64,000 nt of DNA from SBBG01 sp033717875. Lineage in GTDB: Bacteria > Pseudomonadota > Gammaproteobacteria > Ga0077554 > Ga007554. Location: the NCBI GenBank assembly GCA_033717875.1, contig JADDKJ010000003.1, positions 41,726 through 105,725 on the forward strand. The letters run 5' to 3'. The translations under genes and the position numbers were made by a program. The notes under the pieces were generated by a model that ran no database searches, was not told where the DNA came from, and was given only the letters and a program-made list of their open reading frames with translations. Positions 52,384 through 61,815 of this stretch are shown piece after piece (the first letter of the stretch is position 1; each line of letters opens with the position of its first letter).

Positions 52384-53538
52384 ATGCCGCAGGCCAATGA
52401 GAATGTAGAAAAAAAACCGATGGATATCTTCGCTCTTCTTTGCGAGATGGCGCGCAGGAAGGCATCCGATCTTTTTATTACTGCGGGTGTCGCGCCCAGT
52501 TTCAAGATCAACGGCAGGGTAGTGCCCGCGGTACAGAGAATTCTCACGGCGGAGCAGGCGAAGGAGATCGTGTATGGCGTCATGAGCCCTGAGCAACGTC
52601 AACGGTTCGAGGCAAGCCAGGAGTGCAACTTTGCCATTCACCAGCAAGACGCCGGCCGTTTCCGTGTCAATGTCTTTCAGCAGCAGAACCAAGTCGGAAT
52701 GGTGGTGCGCCGCATCGAGACGCGCATCCCCACTTTTGAACAATTGCGCTTGCCGCCGATCATCAAGGATCTGACGCTGACGAAGCATGGCTTGATCATC
52801 GTGACGGGGGCGACGGGATCAGGTAAGTCAACCTCGCTGGCGGCGATGATCGGTTATCGCAACCGTCACACCAATGGACACATCGTAACGATTGAAGATC
52901 CCGTCGAATTCATTCACCGCCATGATGGTTGCATCGTCACCCAGCGCGAGGTGGGTATAGATACCCAGTCGTTCGAGGCCGCGCTGAAAAACACCCTGCG
53001 TCAGACACCCGACGTGATCATGATCGGCGAGATCCGCTCGCGCGAGGTGATGGAGCATGCCATCGCATTCGCCGAAACAGGCCATCTTTGCCTGGCAACG
53101 CTCCATGCCACCAATGCCAACCAGGCGCTGGACCGCATCATCAATTTTTTCCCCAAGGATCGCCGCGATCAACTGTTGCTCGATCTTTCGTTGAATCTCA
53201 AGGCCGTGCTGGCGCAACGCCTCATTCCCGCGCCCGATGGGCATGGCCGCTGCTCGGCGGTGGAGGTGCTGGCGAATACGCCCCTGGTCGCCGATCTGAT
53301 TCGGCGCAGCGAACACCACTTGCTAAAGGATGTGATGAAGCGATCCGCTCAGCATGGCATGAAAACCTTTGATCAAGCCGTCTATGAACTCTATAGCGCC
53401 GGTGATGTCACTTACGAGGACGCCATCTACCACGCCGATTCGGCCAACGAGTTTCGCCTCATGGTCAAACTCAACGGGGGAGAAAATCTCAACCCCAGGG
53501 GTTTCACGCTGGAGAAGATGGAAGATCCAGACTCATGA
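52384..53538 (+). CDS. pilU: Type IV pilus retraction ATPase PilU
   Basis: A 384-residue secretion-superfamily ATPase that helps power pilus retraction with PilT. Walker A GATGSGKST, Asp box, Walker B MIGEIRS and His boxes LATLHAT are intact. PilU-type features are FQQQNQVGMVVRRIE and HRHDGCIVTQREVG. pilT is not in the window. It shows functional context with fimV, also a pilus-linked gene. The reductase-like gene overlaps its 3-prime end convergently by 6 bp. Confidence 0.92.
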   Translation: MPQANENVEKKPMDIFALLCEMARRKASDLFITAGVAPSFKINGRVVPAVQRILTAEQAKEIVYGVMSPEQRQRFEASQECNFAIHQQDAGRFRVNVFQQQNQVGMVVRRIETRIPTFEQLRLPPIIKDLTLTKHGLIIVTGATGSGKSTSLAAMIGYRNRHTNGHIVTIEDPVEFIHRHDGCIVTQREVGIDTQSFEAALKNTLRQTPDVIMIGEIRSREVMEHAIAFAETGHLCLATLHATNANQALDRIINFFPKDRRDQLLLDLSLNLKAVLAQRLIPAPDGHGRCSAVEVLANTPLVADLIRRSEHHLLKDVMKRSAQHGMKTFDQAVYELYSAGDVTYEDAIYHADSANEFRLMVKLNGGENLNPRGFTLEKMEDPDS

Positions 53539-54276
53539 TTGTGCTTCGATAGCCTGATAAGGCAGGCGATACCGTTCGGCCAAAGCTTCAACCGAGGCCA
53601 GCATTTGCCGTGGTCCGCTCGCAAATATCGCGATATCCTCGCGCTGTGCCTCAGGCAGGGCATTTATCCAAACATGCGCCAGGCCGCTCACGCCATCCTC
53701 GAAGCACCCCGCCAAGCCTTGTGCGCTGCCGAGGCGGCTGGGAATATTCCACTCCTCCAGCAATGGCATGGCGGCGATGACTCCCGCTGGCATGCCGGGT
53801 ACGAGAAAGCGCGAGGGGCGAGGCTGGAAGGGAAAGGTGATGCGGGAACCCAGCATCACCATGAGTCGATGCTCCTGTCTTTGCTGAGACAATCTTTCCG
53901 CCAAAAAGGTAACGGCGGCGATGCCCAGTCCTTCGCCTATCAGCAGTAGCCGTGAAGTGTTCACGTCGGGTGCGAATGCCTTGCCCAAAGGAACTATGAG
54001 CTGAACAGGATCTCCAACCTTGAGGACAAGCTGGGGCGTGTCGTCTTGATGCAGCAGTTCCAGCCAGCCCGCATGGATATCGGTGCGAATGACGGAAGCC
54101 AAATACCGGATGTCGCCATATTCCAGTTGTGCATAATGGCCCGGGTTGACCTTCGCCGCGCAGGTTGGGGCATGCAGCCGTAGGGTATGCCACTCGCCAT
54201 GATGGCGCTCGTGGCGCAGGACATGGGCGGTCATGATGGTCGCGGTGGTGTTGCCGGGGTCAACGGAATAAATCAT
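53533..54276 (-). CDS. Flavodoxin/ferredoxin reductase-like FAD/NAD-binding protein
   Basis: A protein of about 247 residues with an FAD-binding beta-barrel (RYLASVIRTD, GDPVQLIVPLGKAF) followed by an NAD-binding domain (LLLIGEGLGIAAVTFLAERL, IAIFASGPRQML). It resembles PyrK-like dihydroorotate dehydrogenase electron-transfer subunits and related reductases, but no iron-sulfur Cys cluster follows. Physiological partner unknown. The ATG at 54276 is used; an in-frame ATG at 54234 is also possible. Confidence 0.65.
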   Translation of the reverse strand: MIYSVDPGNTTATIMTAHVLRHERHHGEWHTLRLHAPTCAAKVNPGHYAQLEYGDIRYLASVIRTDIHAGWLELLHQDDTPQLVLKVGDPVQLIVPLGKAFAPDVNTSRLLLIGEGLGIAAVTFLAERLSQQRQEHRLMVMLGSRITFPFQPRPSRFLVPGMPAGVIAAMPLLEEWNIPSRLGSAQGLAGCFEDGVSGLAHVWINALPEAQREDIAIFASGPRQMLASVEALAERYRLPYQAIEAQS

Positions 54277-54341
54277 GGATTGCAGGTTATGTCGTGAGGA
54301 AAGGTTTTGACTTTTTCCATTCTGCAATTACAATACCACCC

Positions 54342-54668
54342 ATGCACTTCTTTTCGCGACTGCTTGCAAGAAAGCACCTCATACTGGGGGTTGCATCGCT
54401 ATTGCTGACCTTCCTGATTTTTTCAGAGGTGACGCAGGTTCCGCCGCTTTTGGAAGATGCGGCCACGCAGCAGTCCGGCACGCAAGGGCATTCCATGCAA
54501 GCCGCAAGCAAGGATGCTGAAGTTTCAGATATATCCGAAATCGAGATCATATCGCCTTCCCAACCCGCTATCGGCCATCCCTTGTCAGAACAGTTACGTT
54601 CAGATGGGTCATTATCGCTCAATAGCCGGACTCCCCCACCGCTCGCCGAGCCTCCTCGCATCGTTTGA
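54342..54668 (+). CDS. Small single-pass membrane protein, unknown function
   Basis: A 108-residue protein with a membrane segment (HLILGVASLLLTFLIFSE) near residues 12-29 and a polar, Ser- and Pro-rich outer tail. It lies upstream of the RND metal-efflux operon in the same direction with a 119 bp gap. It may be a periplasm-facing accessory protein, but no metal-binding His or Cys cluster is obvious. The start shown is the ATG before MHFFSRLLARK; an upstream in-frame ATG exists. Confidence 0.5.
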   Translation: MHFFSRLLARKHLILGVASLLLTFLIFSEVTQVPPLLEDAATQQSGTQGHSMQAASKDAEVSDISEIEIISPSQPAIGHPLSEQLRSDGSLSLNSRTPPPLAEPPRIV

Positions 54669-54787
54669 TGCTCTTTTCTCCGTTGCTTACGCCATTGGTG
54701 CGTGAAACGCGGATAACCTTACCAGTTTAATAAACTTTTCTCTCATCGCCGGGATAATTTACGCTCGCTGGTCGCGCGAGGGAGTTA

Positions 54788-56128
54788 ATGCGATCATTAT
54801 CTTTTCCTCAACAAATGTTGGACAAAACAAGTATGAACAGGTGCACATCCATCGCAACCTTTCTGGATGCGATCGCAAATGCACGCGCACGGATGGGCGG
54901 AGCATTATTTTTGGCCGTGGCGATCGCGCCCATGGCTACTCACGCCGCCGAGCCGTTGACGTTGCCAGCCGTCATGCAGCTTGCCGAGCAATATAACCCC
55001 GGTTTGCAAGCATCGCGCGATCAGGTGGACGTGGCGCGCGGGGTACGGCGCACGGCGCAGGCCTATCCGAATCCCGAATTGGACATCGGCACCGGCCCGT
55101 CGCGGGTGAGGCAGGTGCGCGGCCAGACCGGCCAGAGCAGAATCATCGGCCTGTCGCAACCCATCGATTATCCGCAAACCAGAGCGGTGCGGGTGCAAGG
55201 TGCCGAAGCCGGCATCAATGTCGCCGAGGCAGGATTGCAGGGCGCGCGCATCAATCTGCTGACGCAAGTCAAATCGGCTTTTTATGATGTGCTGCGCCGC
55301 CAGGACGAGATGCGCATCGCCCAGGAAAATTTCGACTTGCTAGGGGATGTGCGTGACCGCGTCAGATTGCGCGTGACGATTGGAGAATCGCCGCGTTATG
55401 AATTGGTCAAGGCCGAAGCCGAGTTGCTGGAGGGGGCGAAAAATCTTGAAAGCGCCGTGATACGGGTGGATCAGGCCAAGGGTGCGCTGCGCAACTTGAT
55501 CGGCTCGGCGCTGCCGGAAAATTTCGAGGTGGCAGGCAAGCTCCAGATAGATATCCCGATTCCTTCCCTGGAGGAGCTGCGCCGCGAAGTGATGGCGCGC
55601 AGCCCGGATATCGCCCAGAGCCAGGCGCGCGAAAGCCAGGCGGCGGCGCGTTTGCAACTCGAGCGCCGGCTGCGTATTCCCCAGGTGACGGTGCATGGCC
55701 TGTATGAGGAGGACCCGGATATCCGCAGTTGGCGGCTCGGCTTGTCCTTGCCATTGCCGTTGTGGAATCGCCGTGAAGGCCCCATCGCCGAGGCGACGGC
55801 TCAATTGGTGCAATCGCAATCCCTGGTGGCACAGCAGCAATTGGTGTTGTTGCGTGAGCTGGAAACGGTTTACAACAATTATCTGATTTCCAGCCGCCAG
55901 GTGGATGCCTTTGAAGCCGGTCTTCTCAGGGAGGCCGAGGCGGCGCTTAAAGTGGCCGAAGCGGCCTATCGTTTTGGTGAGCGCGGCATTCTTGATTATC
56001 TGGATGCCTTGCGCGTTTATCGCAGCGTGCGCCAGGATTTTCTCGCCGCCCGTTTTGATGTGCAGGCAGCCATCGTTCAAATCGAGCGTCTGAGAGCGAC
56101 CGATCTCAGCGGAGAACAAAACCAATGA
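54788..56128 (+). CDS. RND efflux outer-membrane factor (CzcC/TolC family)
   Basis: A 446-residue protein with a signal segment (GALFLAVAIAPMATHA) near residues 38-53 and two outer-membrane-efflux-protein repeats rich in coiled coil. PNPELDIGTG and GRTGQSRIIGLSQPID-like segments match the CzcC-type group of metal-efflux channels. It forms the exit duct for the following adaptor and pump. ATG follows GAGGGAG; a second ATG at 54833 is possible. Stop overlaps the adaptor start (ATGA). Confidence 0.85.
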   Translation: MRSLSFPQQMLDKTSMNRCTSIATFLDAIANARARMGGALFLAVAIAPMATHAAEPLTLPAVMQLAEQYNPGLQASRDQVDVARGVRRTAQAYPNPELDIGTGPSRVRQVRGQTGQSRIIGLSQPIDYPQTRAVRVQGAEAGINVAEAGLQGARINLLTQVKSAFYDVLRRQDEMRIAQENFDLLGDVRDRVRLRVTIGESPRYELVKAEAELLEGAKNLESAVIRVDQAKGALRNLIGSALPENFEVAGKLQIDIPIPSLEELRREVMARSPDIAQSQARESQAAARLQLERRLRIPQVTVHGLYEEDPDIRSWRLGLSLPLPLWNRREGPIAEATAQLVQSQSLVAQQQLVLLRELETVYNNYLISSRQVDAFEAGLLREAEAALKVAEAAYRFGERGILDYLDALRVYRSVRQDFLAARFDVQAAIVQIERLRATDLSGEQNQ

Positions 56129-57282
56129 AATTCATGAAAACAACATTATCCATTGCCATTGTCGTCTCGCTTGCCATAACAACGGCGGCTTGCGATTCCG
56201 CCAAGGAGACACCCGCCCCGGCGCCAAAGGCCACGGCCGATGCCAGTCTGATGACGGTAAGCCCGGAACTGATCAAACGTCTCAAGATTTTCACCATCGG
56301 CAAGGATGAGGTGCGCGACATGCTGCGCGTCCCCGGCCGTGTCACGGTCGACGAGCAGCATGTGGCGCGCATCGGCGCGACGGTGACGGGTCGGATTTCC
56401 GAGGTATATGCGATTCTGGGGCAGGACGTTACGCGCGGCCAGATGCTGGCCAAGGTCAACAGCACCGAGCTGGCGGAGGCGCAGCTCGCTTACTTGAAGG
56501 CGCTGGCGCAGGTCGAGTTGCAAAGCCGGTCGGTGGAGCGTGCCAGACTGTTGTTGAGCGCGGATGTGATTGGCTCGGCGGAGTTGCAGCGGCGCGAAAA
56601 TGAGCTGTTTTCGGCCCAGGCGGAGCTGCTTGCGGCCGAGGATCACCTGCAAGTGCTGGGCATGTCGAAGAAGGTGATCACGGAAATCGGCAAACGGCGC
56701 GACATCAACTCCGTCACGCCGGTCACCGCCACATTGAGCGGTACCGTCATCGAGCGCAAAGTGACGCAGGGGCAGGTCGTGCAGCCTGCCGATGCCCTGT
56801 TCACCGTGGCGAATCTTTCGCATGTGTGGGTGGTGGCCGAGGTGCCAGAGCAGCAGGCGGACCTGGTGCGGGAAGGCAAGGATGTCGAAGTGGAGATTCC
56901 CGCGCTGCAAGAGAAGCGTTTCACCGGCCGCTTGATCTATGTGGCCGATACGGTGAACCCCGAAACGCGCACGGTGACGGTGCGCACCGATATCGCCAAT
57001 GCCGAGCGCGCCATCAAGCCTGACATGCTCGCCAGCATGCTGATCCAGGGGCGGCCGCTGGAGCGTATCGTGGTGCCGGCGGAGGCCGTGGTGCGGGAAG
57101 GGGGCAAGGACTATGTCTTTGTTCAGACCGGGCCGACGCAGTTCCGCATGACGGAGGTTACGCTGGGGACGGAGAGTGGGGGCGTGCGGCCCGTCAAGTC
57201 AGGGGTGCGCGAAGGCGATAAGGTGGTGACGGAAGGCGCTTTCCATCTCAATAACGAACGCAAGCGCAAGGAACTCGGATGA
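56125..57282 (+). CDS. RND efflux periplasmic adaptor (CzcB family), lipoprotein
   Basis: A 385-residue adaptor with a lipobox-like ITTAAC (Cys23) and the usual flow of domains: barrel-sandwich, alpha hairpin (about residues 115-185), beta-barrel, membrane-proximal. VEIPALQEKRFTGRLIYV and VVPAEAVVREGGKDYVFV are typical. No CzcB-type N-terminal His-rich metal-binding tail is seen. Its stop codon overlaps the first base of an inverted-repeat element that separates it from the pump gene. Confidence 0.87.
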   Translation: MKFMKTTLSIAIVVSLAITTAACDSAKETPAPAPKATADASLMTVSPELIKRLKIFTIGKDEVRDMLRVPGRVTVDEQHVARIGATVTGRISEVYAILGQDVTRGQMLAKVNSTELAEAQLAYLKALAQVELQSRSVERARLLLSADVIGSAELQRRENELFSAQAELLAAEDHLQVLGMSKKVITEIGKRRDINSVTPVTATLSGTVIERKVTQGQVVQPADALFTVANLSHVWVVAEVPEQQADLVREGKDVEVEIPALQEKRFTGRLIYVADTVNPETRTVTVRTDIANAERAIKPDMLASMLIQGRPLERIVVPAEAVVREGGKDYVFVQTGPTQFRMTEVTLGTESGGVRPVKSGVREGDKVVTEGAFHLNNERKRKELG

Positions 57283-57549
57283 GAGCTTATCCTTCAATAA
57301 TGCACCGCTGCGACGGCGGCTCTTTTGCCGCGAGACAAGGCACCGCGAGCGCTGCGTACTTGTGGTACGTATGCGAGCGGGCAACGCCGTATCGCGGCAA
57401 AAGGGCTGCCGTCCCTCCGGGTTGCGCCCCAAAAGGCGCCATGCCGCGTTGCTCGTCGCTCATTTGGAATCACCAAACTTCTCTCCTCGCGCCTTGCCTA
57501 GCGCCTTTTGGGGCGCACCGCAGCGGTGCATTATTGAAGGATAAGCTCT
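57282..57549. repeat. MITE-like element with perfect 31-base terminal inverted repeats
   Basis: Left arm 57282-57312 begins AGAGCTTATCCTTCAATAAT; right arm 57519-57549 is its exact complement. Two more internal palindromic pairs exist: CTTTTGCCGCG with CGCGGCAAAAG, and GCGCCCCAAAAGGCGC with its complement. The left end coincides with the adaptor stop, and the right arm contains AAGGAT, the only purine-rich site upstream of the pump ATG. An open frame across it is not considered coding. Confidence 0.85.
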
Positions 57550-57553
57550 AATC

Positions 57554-60500
57554 ATGATTGAAGCCCTGGTTCGTAACGCGCTCAGGCAGCGCGTCATCAT
57601 GGCGGTGGTTGCGCTGGTGCTTTTTGGATTCGGCATCATGGCGGTAAAAAAACTGTCCGTGGACGCCTTTCCCGATGTCACCAATATTCAAGTGCAAGTG
57701 GCCACCGAAGCGCCCGGGCGTTCTCCCGAGGAGGTGGAACGCTTCGTCACCGTGCCGATCGAGATCGCCATGACCGGCCTGCCCGGTCTGACCGAGATGC
57801 GCTCTCTCAATCGCAATGGCCTGTCGCTGATCACTCTGGTGTTCACCGATGCGACCGATGTCTACTTCGCCCGCCAACTGGTCATGGAGCGGCTGATCGA
57901 GGTGGGTAGCCGCATGCCGGAAGACGTGGCGCCGGTGCTTGGCCCGGTTTCCACGGGCTTGGGCGAGGTCTATCAATACACCCTGGAAAGGCCCGATGAC
58001 GGAAAGCGCGCCTTGACCGTGGAGGAATTGACCGAACGCCGCACGGTCCAGGATTGGGTGGTGCGGCCGTTGCTGCGCAGTATCGCCGGCGTGGCGGAGA
58101 TCAACTCCCAGGGTGGCTATGTCAAGCAGTATCAGGTGCTGGCCAACCCCGACCGGTTACGCCATTACGGTATAAGCCTGCAAGAGCTGTATGCCGCCGT
58201 GGCGCGCAACAACGCCAACAGCGGCGGCGGCGTGCTGCCGCATTTCGCCCAGCAGTATTTGATTCGCGGCGTGGGACTGATCCGCAGTCTGGATGATATC
58301 GGCAACATCGTTCTCAAGGAGGTCGAGGGTACGCCGGTTTACATTCGCGACGTGGCGGAGGTGGTCTTTGGTCACGAGGTGAGGCAGGGCGCGATCATCA
58401 AGAATGGCGACACCGAATCCGTCGCCGGCATCGTGATGATGCTGCGCGGCGGCAATGCCCGTGACGTGGTCGGCCGGATCAAGGCCAAGGTGGCCGAAAT
58501 CAATCAGAACAACATGCTGCCCGGCGGTTTGCAGATCGTGCCCTTTTATGATCGTACCGAACTGGTCGACTCCGCGCTCACAGGCGTCGCCAAGGTGCTC
58601 GCCGAAGGCATTATCCTCGTTGTTATTGTGCTGTTCATCTTTCTGGGCGATGTGCGTTCCAGTCTGATCGTGGTGGCGACGCTCGTTCTCACGCCCCTGG
58701 TGACGTTCATGGCGATGAACGAGTACGGCATCTCGGCCAATCTGATGTCGCTGGGCGGTTTGGCGATCGCCATTGGCCTGATGGTGGACGGTTCAGTGGT
58801 GGTGGTTGAAAACTCCTTCCGCCACCTGGGTGAACGCAAGGACAGCGGCGAGAGCAAATTTCACATCATGCTCGACGCCGCGACCGAGGTGGGCAAACCG
58901 GTGTTATATGGCATCGGTATCATCATCCTGGTCTTTCTTCCGTTATTGTCGCTGGAAGGCATGGAAGGCAAGATGTTCGCGCCGCTGGCGCTCACCATCG
59001 CCATTGCCCTCACCATCTCGCTCATTCTGTCCTTCACCCTTTCGCCGGTGCTTTGTTCTTACTGGCTCAAGGGCGGCGCGGAACACGATACCTGGGTGGT
59101 GGCGTTCATCAAGAAGCCTTATGTCAAGCTGCTGAAATGGGCGGTGACCAATCAGGTCAAGGTGGTGATCGGTGCGATTGCCTTGTTCGCCGGCAGTCTG
59201 GCCCTGTTTCCCTTTCTTGGCACATCGTTCATCCCCATCATGCAGGAAGGTTCGGTAACGCCGCAGATCATCCGCGTTCCCAATATTTCCCTCGACGAAT
59301 CGATCCGCATGGAAAACGAGGCGATGAAGGCGGTCATGGAAGTGCCTGGCGTGAAAATGGTGGCATCCAAGCTGGGGCGTGGCGAGAGCCCGGCCGATCC
59401 GGGTATGCCCAATGAAGCCGATCCAGTGGTCAGCCTGAAGCCGCGTGACGAATGGCCGGACGGCTGGACGCAGGAAGATATCGCCAATGCCATCCGCGAA
59501 AAACTGAAGGGTCTGCCCGGTATCGAGCTGGTGATGAGCCAGCCGATCGCCGCGCGCGTCGACGAAATGGTCTCCGGGGTGCGTTCGCAGGTGGCGATCA
59601 AGATGTTCGGTGACGATCTGATGCTGCTCAAGGAGAAAGGCGATGAAATCGCCCGTGTGCTGACCGGCATCAAGGGCTCATCGGATTTGCGTGTGGAAAA
59701 GGTCAGCGGCCAGGAATATCTCACCATCAAGATAGACCGCGCGGCCATCGCCCGTTATGGCATCAATGTCGAAGATGTGAACGACATCATCGAGACCGCC
59801 ATCAAGGGGCGGGTCACCACCGAGGTGTATGAGGGCGAACGGCGTTTCGCCGCCGTGGTGCGTTTCCCCGAAGGCTACCGCAAGGATCCCGAAGCCATCG
59901 CCCAGATCATGCTCAAGTCGCCGAAGGGCGCGCTGGTGCCTTTGGGTGACGTGGCGGAAATCGAGCTGCTCGATGGGCCGGCCCAGGTCAGCCGCGAGGG
60001 CGCCAAGCGGCGCATCGTCATCGGCGTCAACGTGCAGGGCCGCGATCTGGGCGGTTTCGTCGCCGAGGCTCAGGCGAAAATCGCCGCGCAGGTCAAGCTG
60101 CCGGAAAGCTATTACCTGGTCTGGGGCGGGCAGTTCGAGAACATGGAGCGGGCCATGGCGCGTCTGATGATCATCGTTCCCTTGACCATCGCCGCCATCT
60201 TTTTCCTGCTGTTCGTACTGTTCAATTCGGCGCGCTATGCCGCGTTGATCATTTTGGTGCTGCCGTTGGCGTCGATCGGCGGCATTTTCGGCCTTTATAT
60301 CAGTGGCGAGTATCTCTCGGTGCCCGCGGCGGTCGGCTTCATCAACCTGTGGGGCATCGCGGTTCTGAATGGTGTGGTGCTGGTGTCCTATATCCGCAGT
60401 CTGCGCGAAGATGGTATGGATCAGCTCACCGCCATTATGGAAGGATGCAAACAACGTCTGCGTCCGGTATTGATGACGGCTGCAGTGGCCATGTTGGCCT

Positions 60501-60655
60501 TGATTCCGATGTTGTTCGCCACCGGCCCCGGTTCCGAGGTGCAAAGGCCATTGGCGGTTGTGGTGATTGGCGGATTGATCAGCTCGACCCTGTTGACGCT
60601 GGTGGTGTTGCCGACGTTGTACAAATGGTTCGAGGAAAAAAAAGTCGAGGCGTAG
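57554..60655 (+). CDS. Heavy-metal RND efflux pump (CzcA/CusA family)
   Basis: A 1033-residue inner-membrane proton/metal antiporter of the HME-RND family, with 12 membrane segments and two large periplasmic loops. VDAFPDVTNIQVQV at the N-terminus and PGRSPEEVERFVTVPIE are HME hallmarks. The fourth-helix motif reads GLAIAIGLMVDGSVVVVEN (about residues 396-415), which keeps the proton-relay Asp and the V-E-N end but differs from both the classical Czc (DFG start) and Cus (VDAA) signatures, so the metal cannot be assigned. The pump is separated from its adaptor by a 268 bp inverted-repeat element; a PII-like gene follows by 9 bp. Confidence 0.92.
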   Translation: MIEALVRNALRQRVIMAVVALVLFGFGIMAVKKLSVDAFPDVTNIQVQVATEAPGRSPEEVERFVTVPIEIAMTGLPGLTEMRSLNRNGLSLITLVFTDATDVYFARQLVMERLIEVGSRMPEDVAPVLGPVSTGLGEVYQYTLERPDDGKRALTVEELTERRTVQDWVVRPLLRSIAGVAEINSQGGYVKQYQVLANPDRLRHYGISLQELYAAVARNNANSGGGVLPHFAQQYLIRGVGLIRSLDDIGNIVLKEVEGTPVYIRDVAEVVFGHEVRQGAIIKNGDTESVAGIVMMLRGGNARDVVGRIKAKVAEINQNNMLPGGLQIVPFYDRTELVDSALTGVAKVLAEGIILVVIVLFIFLGDVRSSLIVVATLVLTPLVTFMAMNEYGISANLMSLGGLAIAIGLMVDGSVVVVENSFRHLGERKDSGESKFHIMLDAATEVGKPVLYGIGIIILVFLPLLSLEGMEGKMFAPLALTIAIALTISLILSFTLSPVLCSYWLKGGAEHDTWVVAFIKKPYVKLLKWAVTNQVKVVIGAIALFAGSLALFPFLGTSFIPIMQEGSVTPQIIRVPNISLDESIRMENEAMKAVMEVPGVKMVASKLGRGESPADPGMPNEADPVVSLKPRDEWPDGWTQEDIANAIREKLKGLPGIELVMSQPIAARVDEMVSGVRSQVAIKMFGDDLMLLKEKGDEIARVLTGIKGSSDLRVEKVSGQEYLTIKIDRAAIARYGINVEDVNDIIETAIKGRVTTEVYEGERRFAAVVRFPEGYRKDPEAIAQIMLKSPKGALVPLGDVAEIELLDGPAQVSREGAKRRIVIGVNVQGRDLGGFVAEAQAKIAAQVKLPESYYLVWGGQFENMERAMARLMIIVPLTIAAIFFLLFVLFNSARYAALIILVLPLASIGGIFGLYISGEYLSVPAAVGFINLWGIAVLNGVVLVSYIRSLREDGMDQLTAIMEGCKQRLRPVLMTAAVAMLALIPMLFATGPGSEVQRPLAVVVIGGLISSTLLTLVVLPTLYKWFEEKKVEA

Positions 60656-60664
60656 GAGTGAATC

Positions 60665-61000
60665 ATGAAAGAGATCAAGGCGATTGTTCAGCCATTCAAA
60701 CTGCCCAAGATCCGTAGCGCCTTGCGCAACATCCAGGAATTTCCGGGTATGAGCGTGGACAAGATTCAGGGCTGCGGACCCACCATGCCCGGCGTGGCGG
60801 GGCAGGATATCAAGCAGGAATTGACCGATTTCTCGCCCAAGACGCGCATCGAAATCGTCGCGCCTGATCATCTTGTGGACGAGATCGTTCGCACGATCAC
60901 GGAGGCCGCCTATACCGGGCAAATCGGGGATGGCCTGGTATGGGTGACCCCGGTCGAATACATGATTCGCATCCAGCAAAAAGCGGACATGACCAGCTGA
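60665..61000 (+). CDS. PII-like signalling protein linked to metal efflux
   Basis: A 111-residue PII-superfamily protein. KEIKAIVQPFKLPKIRSAL and the B-loop TGQIGDGLVWV are conserved, but the T-loop is short and changed (GPTMPGVAGQDIKQEL) and lacks the uridylylated Tyr of GlnB/GlnK. Such divergent PII genes (the PII-NG type) are known next to CzcA/CusA pumps and are thought to regulate them. The 9 bp gap to the pump gene suggests cotranscription. Ligand unknown. Confidence 0.85.
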   Translation: MKEIKAIVQPFKLPKIRSALRNIQEFPGMSVDKIQGCGPTMPGVAGQDIKQELTDFSPKTRIEIVAPDHLVDEIVRTITEAAYTGQIGDGLVWVTPVEYMIRIQQKADMTS

Positions 61001-61044
61001 CGGCAACGGTTTCATGGCAATCATTCTGCTAGGGAGATTTCCAT

Positions 61045-61809
61045 ATGTTCAGAGGCGTCAAGGCATCAATCATTTCAATAATGTTGATAGGCGAAATCGC
61101 CACCGCCGCCGAGCCGCCGGGCAGGGCATCCAACTTTTCCATCGAGGTTGAGGCGGGCGGGGCATGGTTATCGCGCAACGATGTGCGGATTCCCAACGAC
61201 GCCAGTGGAACACGCTTTGCCCTGGATGACCTGACCGGTAGCGGCCCCTTTCCCGCCGCCCGCCTGATGCTGAGCTACACGTTCAAGCCGCGGCACGAAC
61301 TGCGTGCGCTTTATGCGCCATTTTCCATCGATGAAAGTGGTGTCCTCGATAAACCCGTGGCGTTCGCGGGAGGCGACTTCGCGCAAGGGTTGCAGACCCA
61401 GGCAAATTACCGTTTCGATTCTTACCGTCTGACCTACCGCTATCTTTTTCACGAAGGGCCTCGCTGGCGCTGGAAGGCCGGCATCACCGCCAAGATCCGC
61501 GACGCCAAGATCGAGTTGCGCCAAGGCGGTAATGTTGCCTACGACAGCAATGTCGGTTTTGTGCCCCTGGTCAATTTGTATGGCGAGCGGAGCATTGGCG
61601 AACGGTGGCGGTTTATCTTTGATTTCGACGGCCTGATCGGCCCGCAAGGCCGGGCGTTTGATGTGGCGGCAAAGCTGGGCTATGACCTGACGCCAAACTG
61701 GACCGCCACTGCGGGATACCGCGTCCTTGAAGGTGGCGCCGACAACAAAAGCGTGTACAACTTCGCCTGGTTGAACTATGCTATCTTGTCTCTGATCTAT
61801 AAATTCTGA
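61045..61809 (+). CDS. Predicted outer-membrane beta-barrel protein
   Basis: A 254-residue protein with a signal peptide (ending about TAA-AEPP) and alternating beta-strand pattern ending in Phe (LIYKF), the C-terminal signature read by the BAM complex. No specific family was recognised; it resembles small 8-stranded barrels of unknown function. Start follows AGGGAG. It lies 44 bp after the PII-like gene and might belong to the metal-efflux operon. Confidence 0.65.
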   Translation: MFRGVKASIISIMLIGEIATAAEPPGRASNFSIEVEAGGAWLSRNDVRIPNDASGTRFALDDLTGSGPFPAARLMLSYTFKPRHELRALYAPFSIDESGVLDKPVAFAGGDFAQGLQTQANYRFDSYRLTYRYLFHEGPRWRWKAGITAKIRDAKIELRQGGNVAYDSNVGFVPLVNLYGERSIGERWRFIFDFDGLIGPQGRAFDVAAKLGYDLTPNWTATAGYRVLEGGADNKSVYNFAWLNYAILSLIYKF

Positions 61810-61815
61810 TCATCC

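Noticed and set aside
57279..57551. Open frame of 90 codons across the element between adaptor and pump
   Set aside because: The frame is kept open by palindromic symmetry, both strands are equally open, and no domain is seen.
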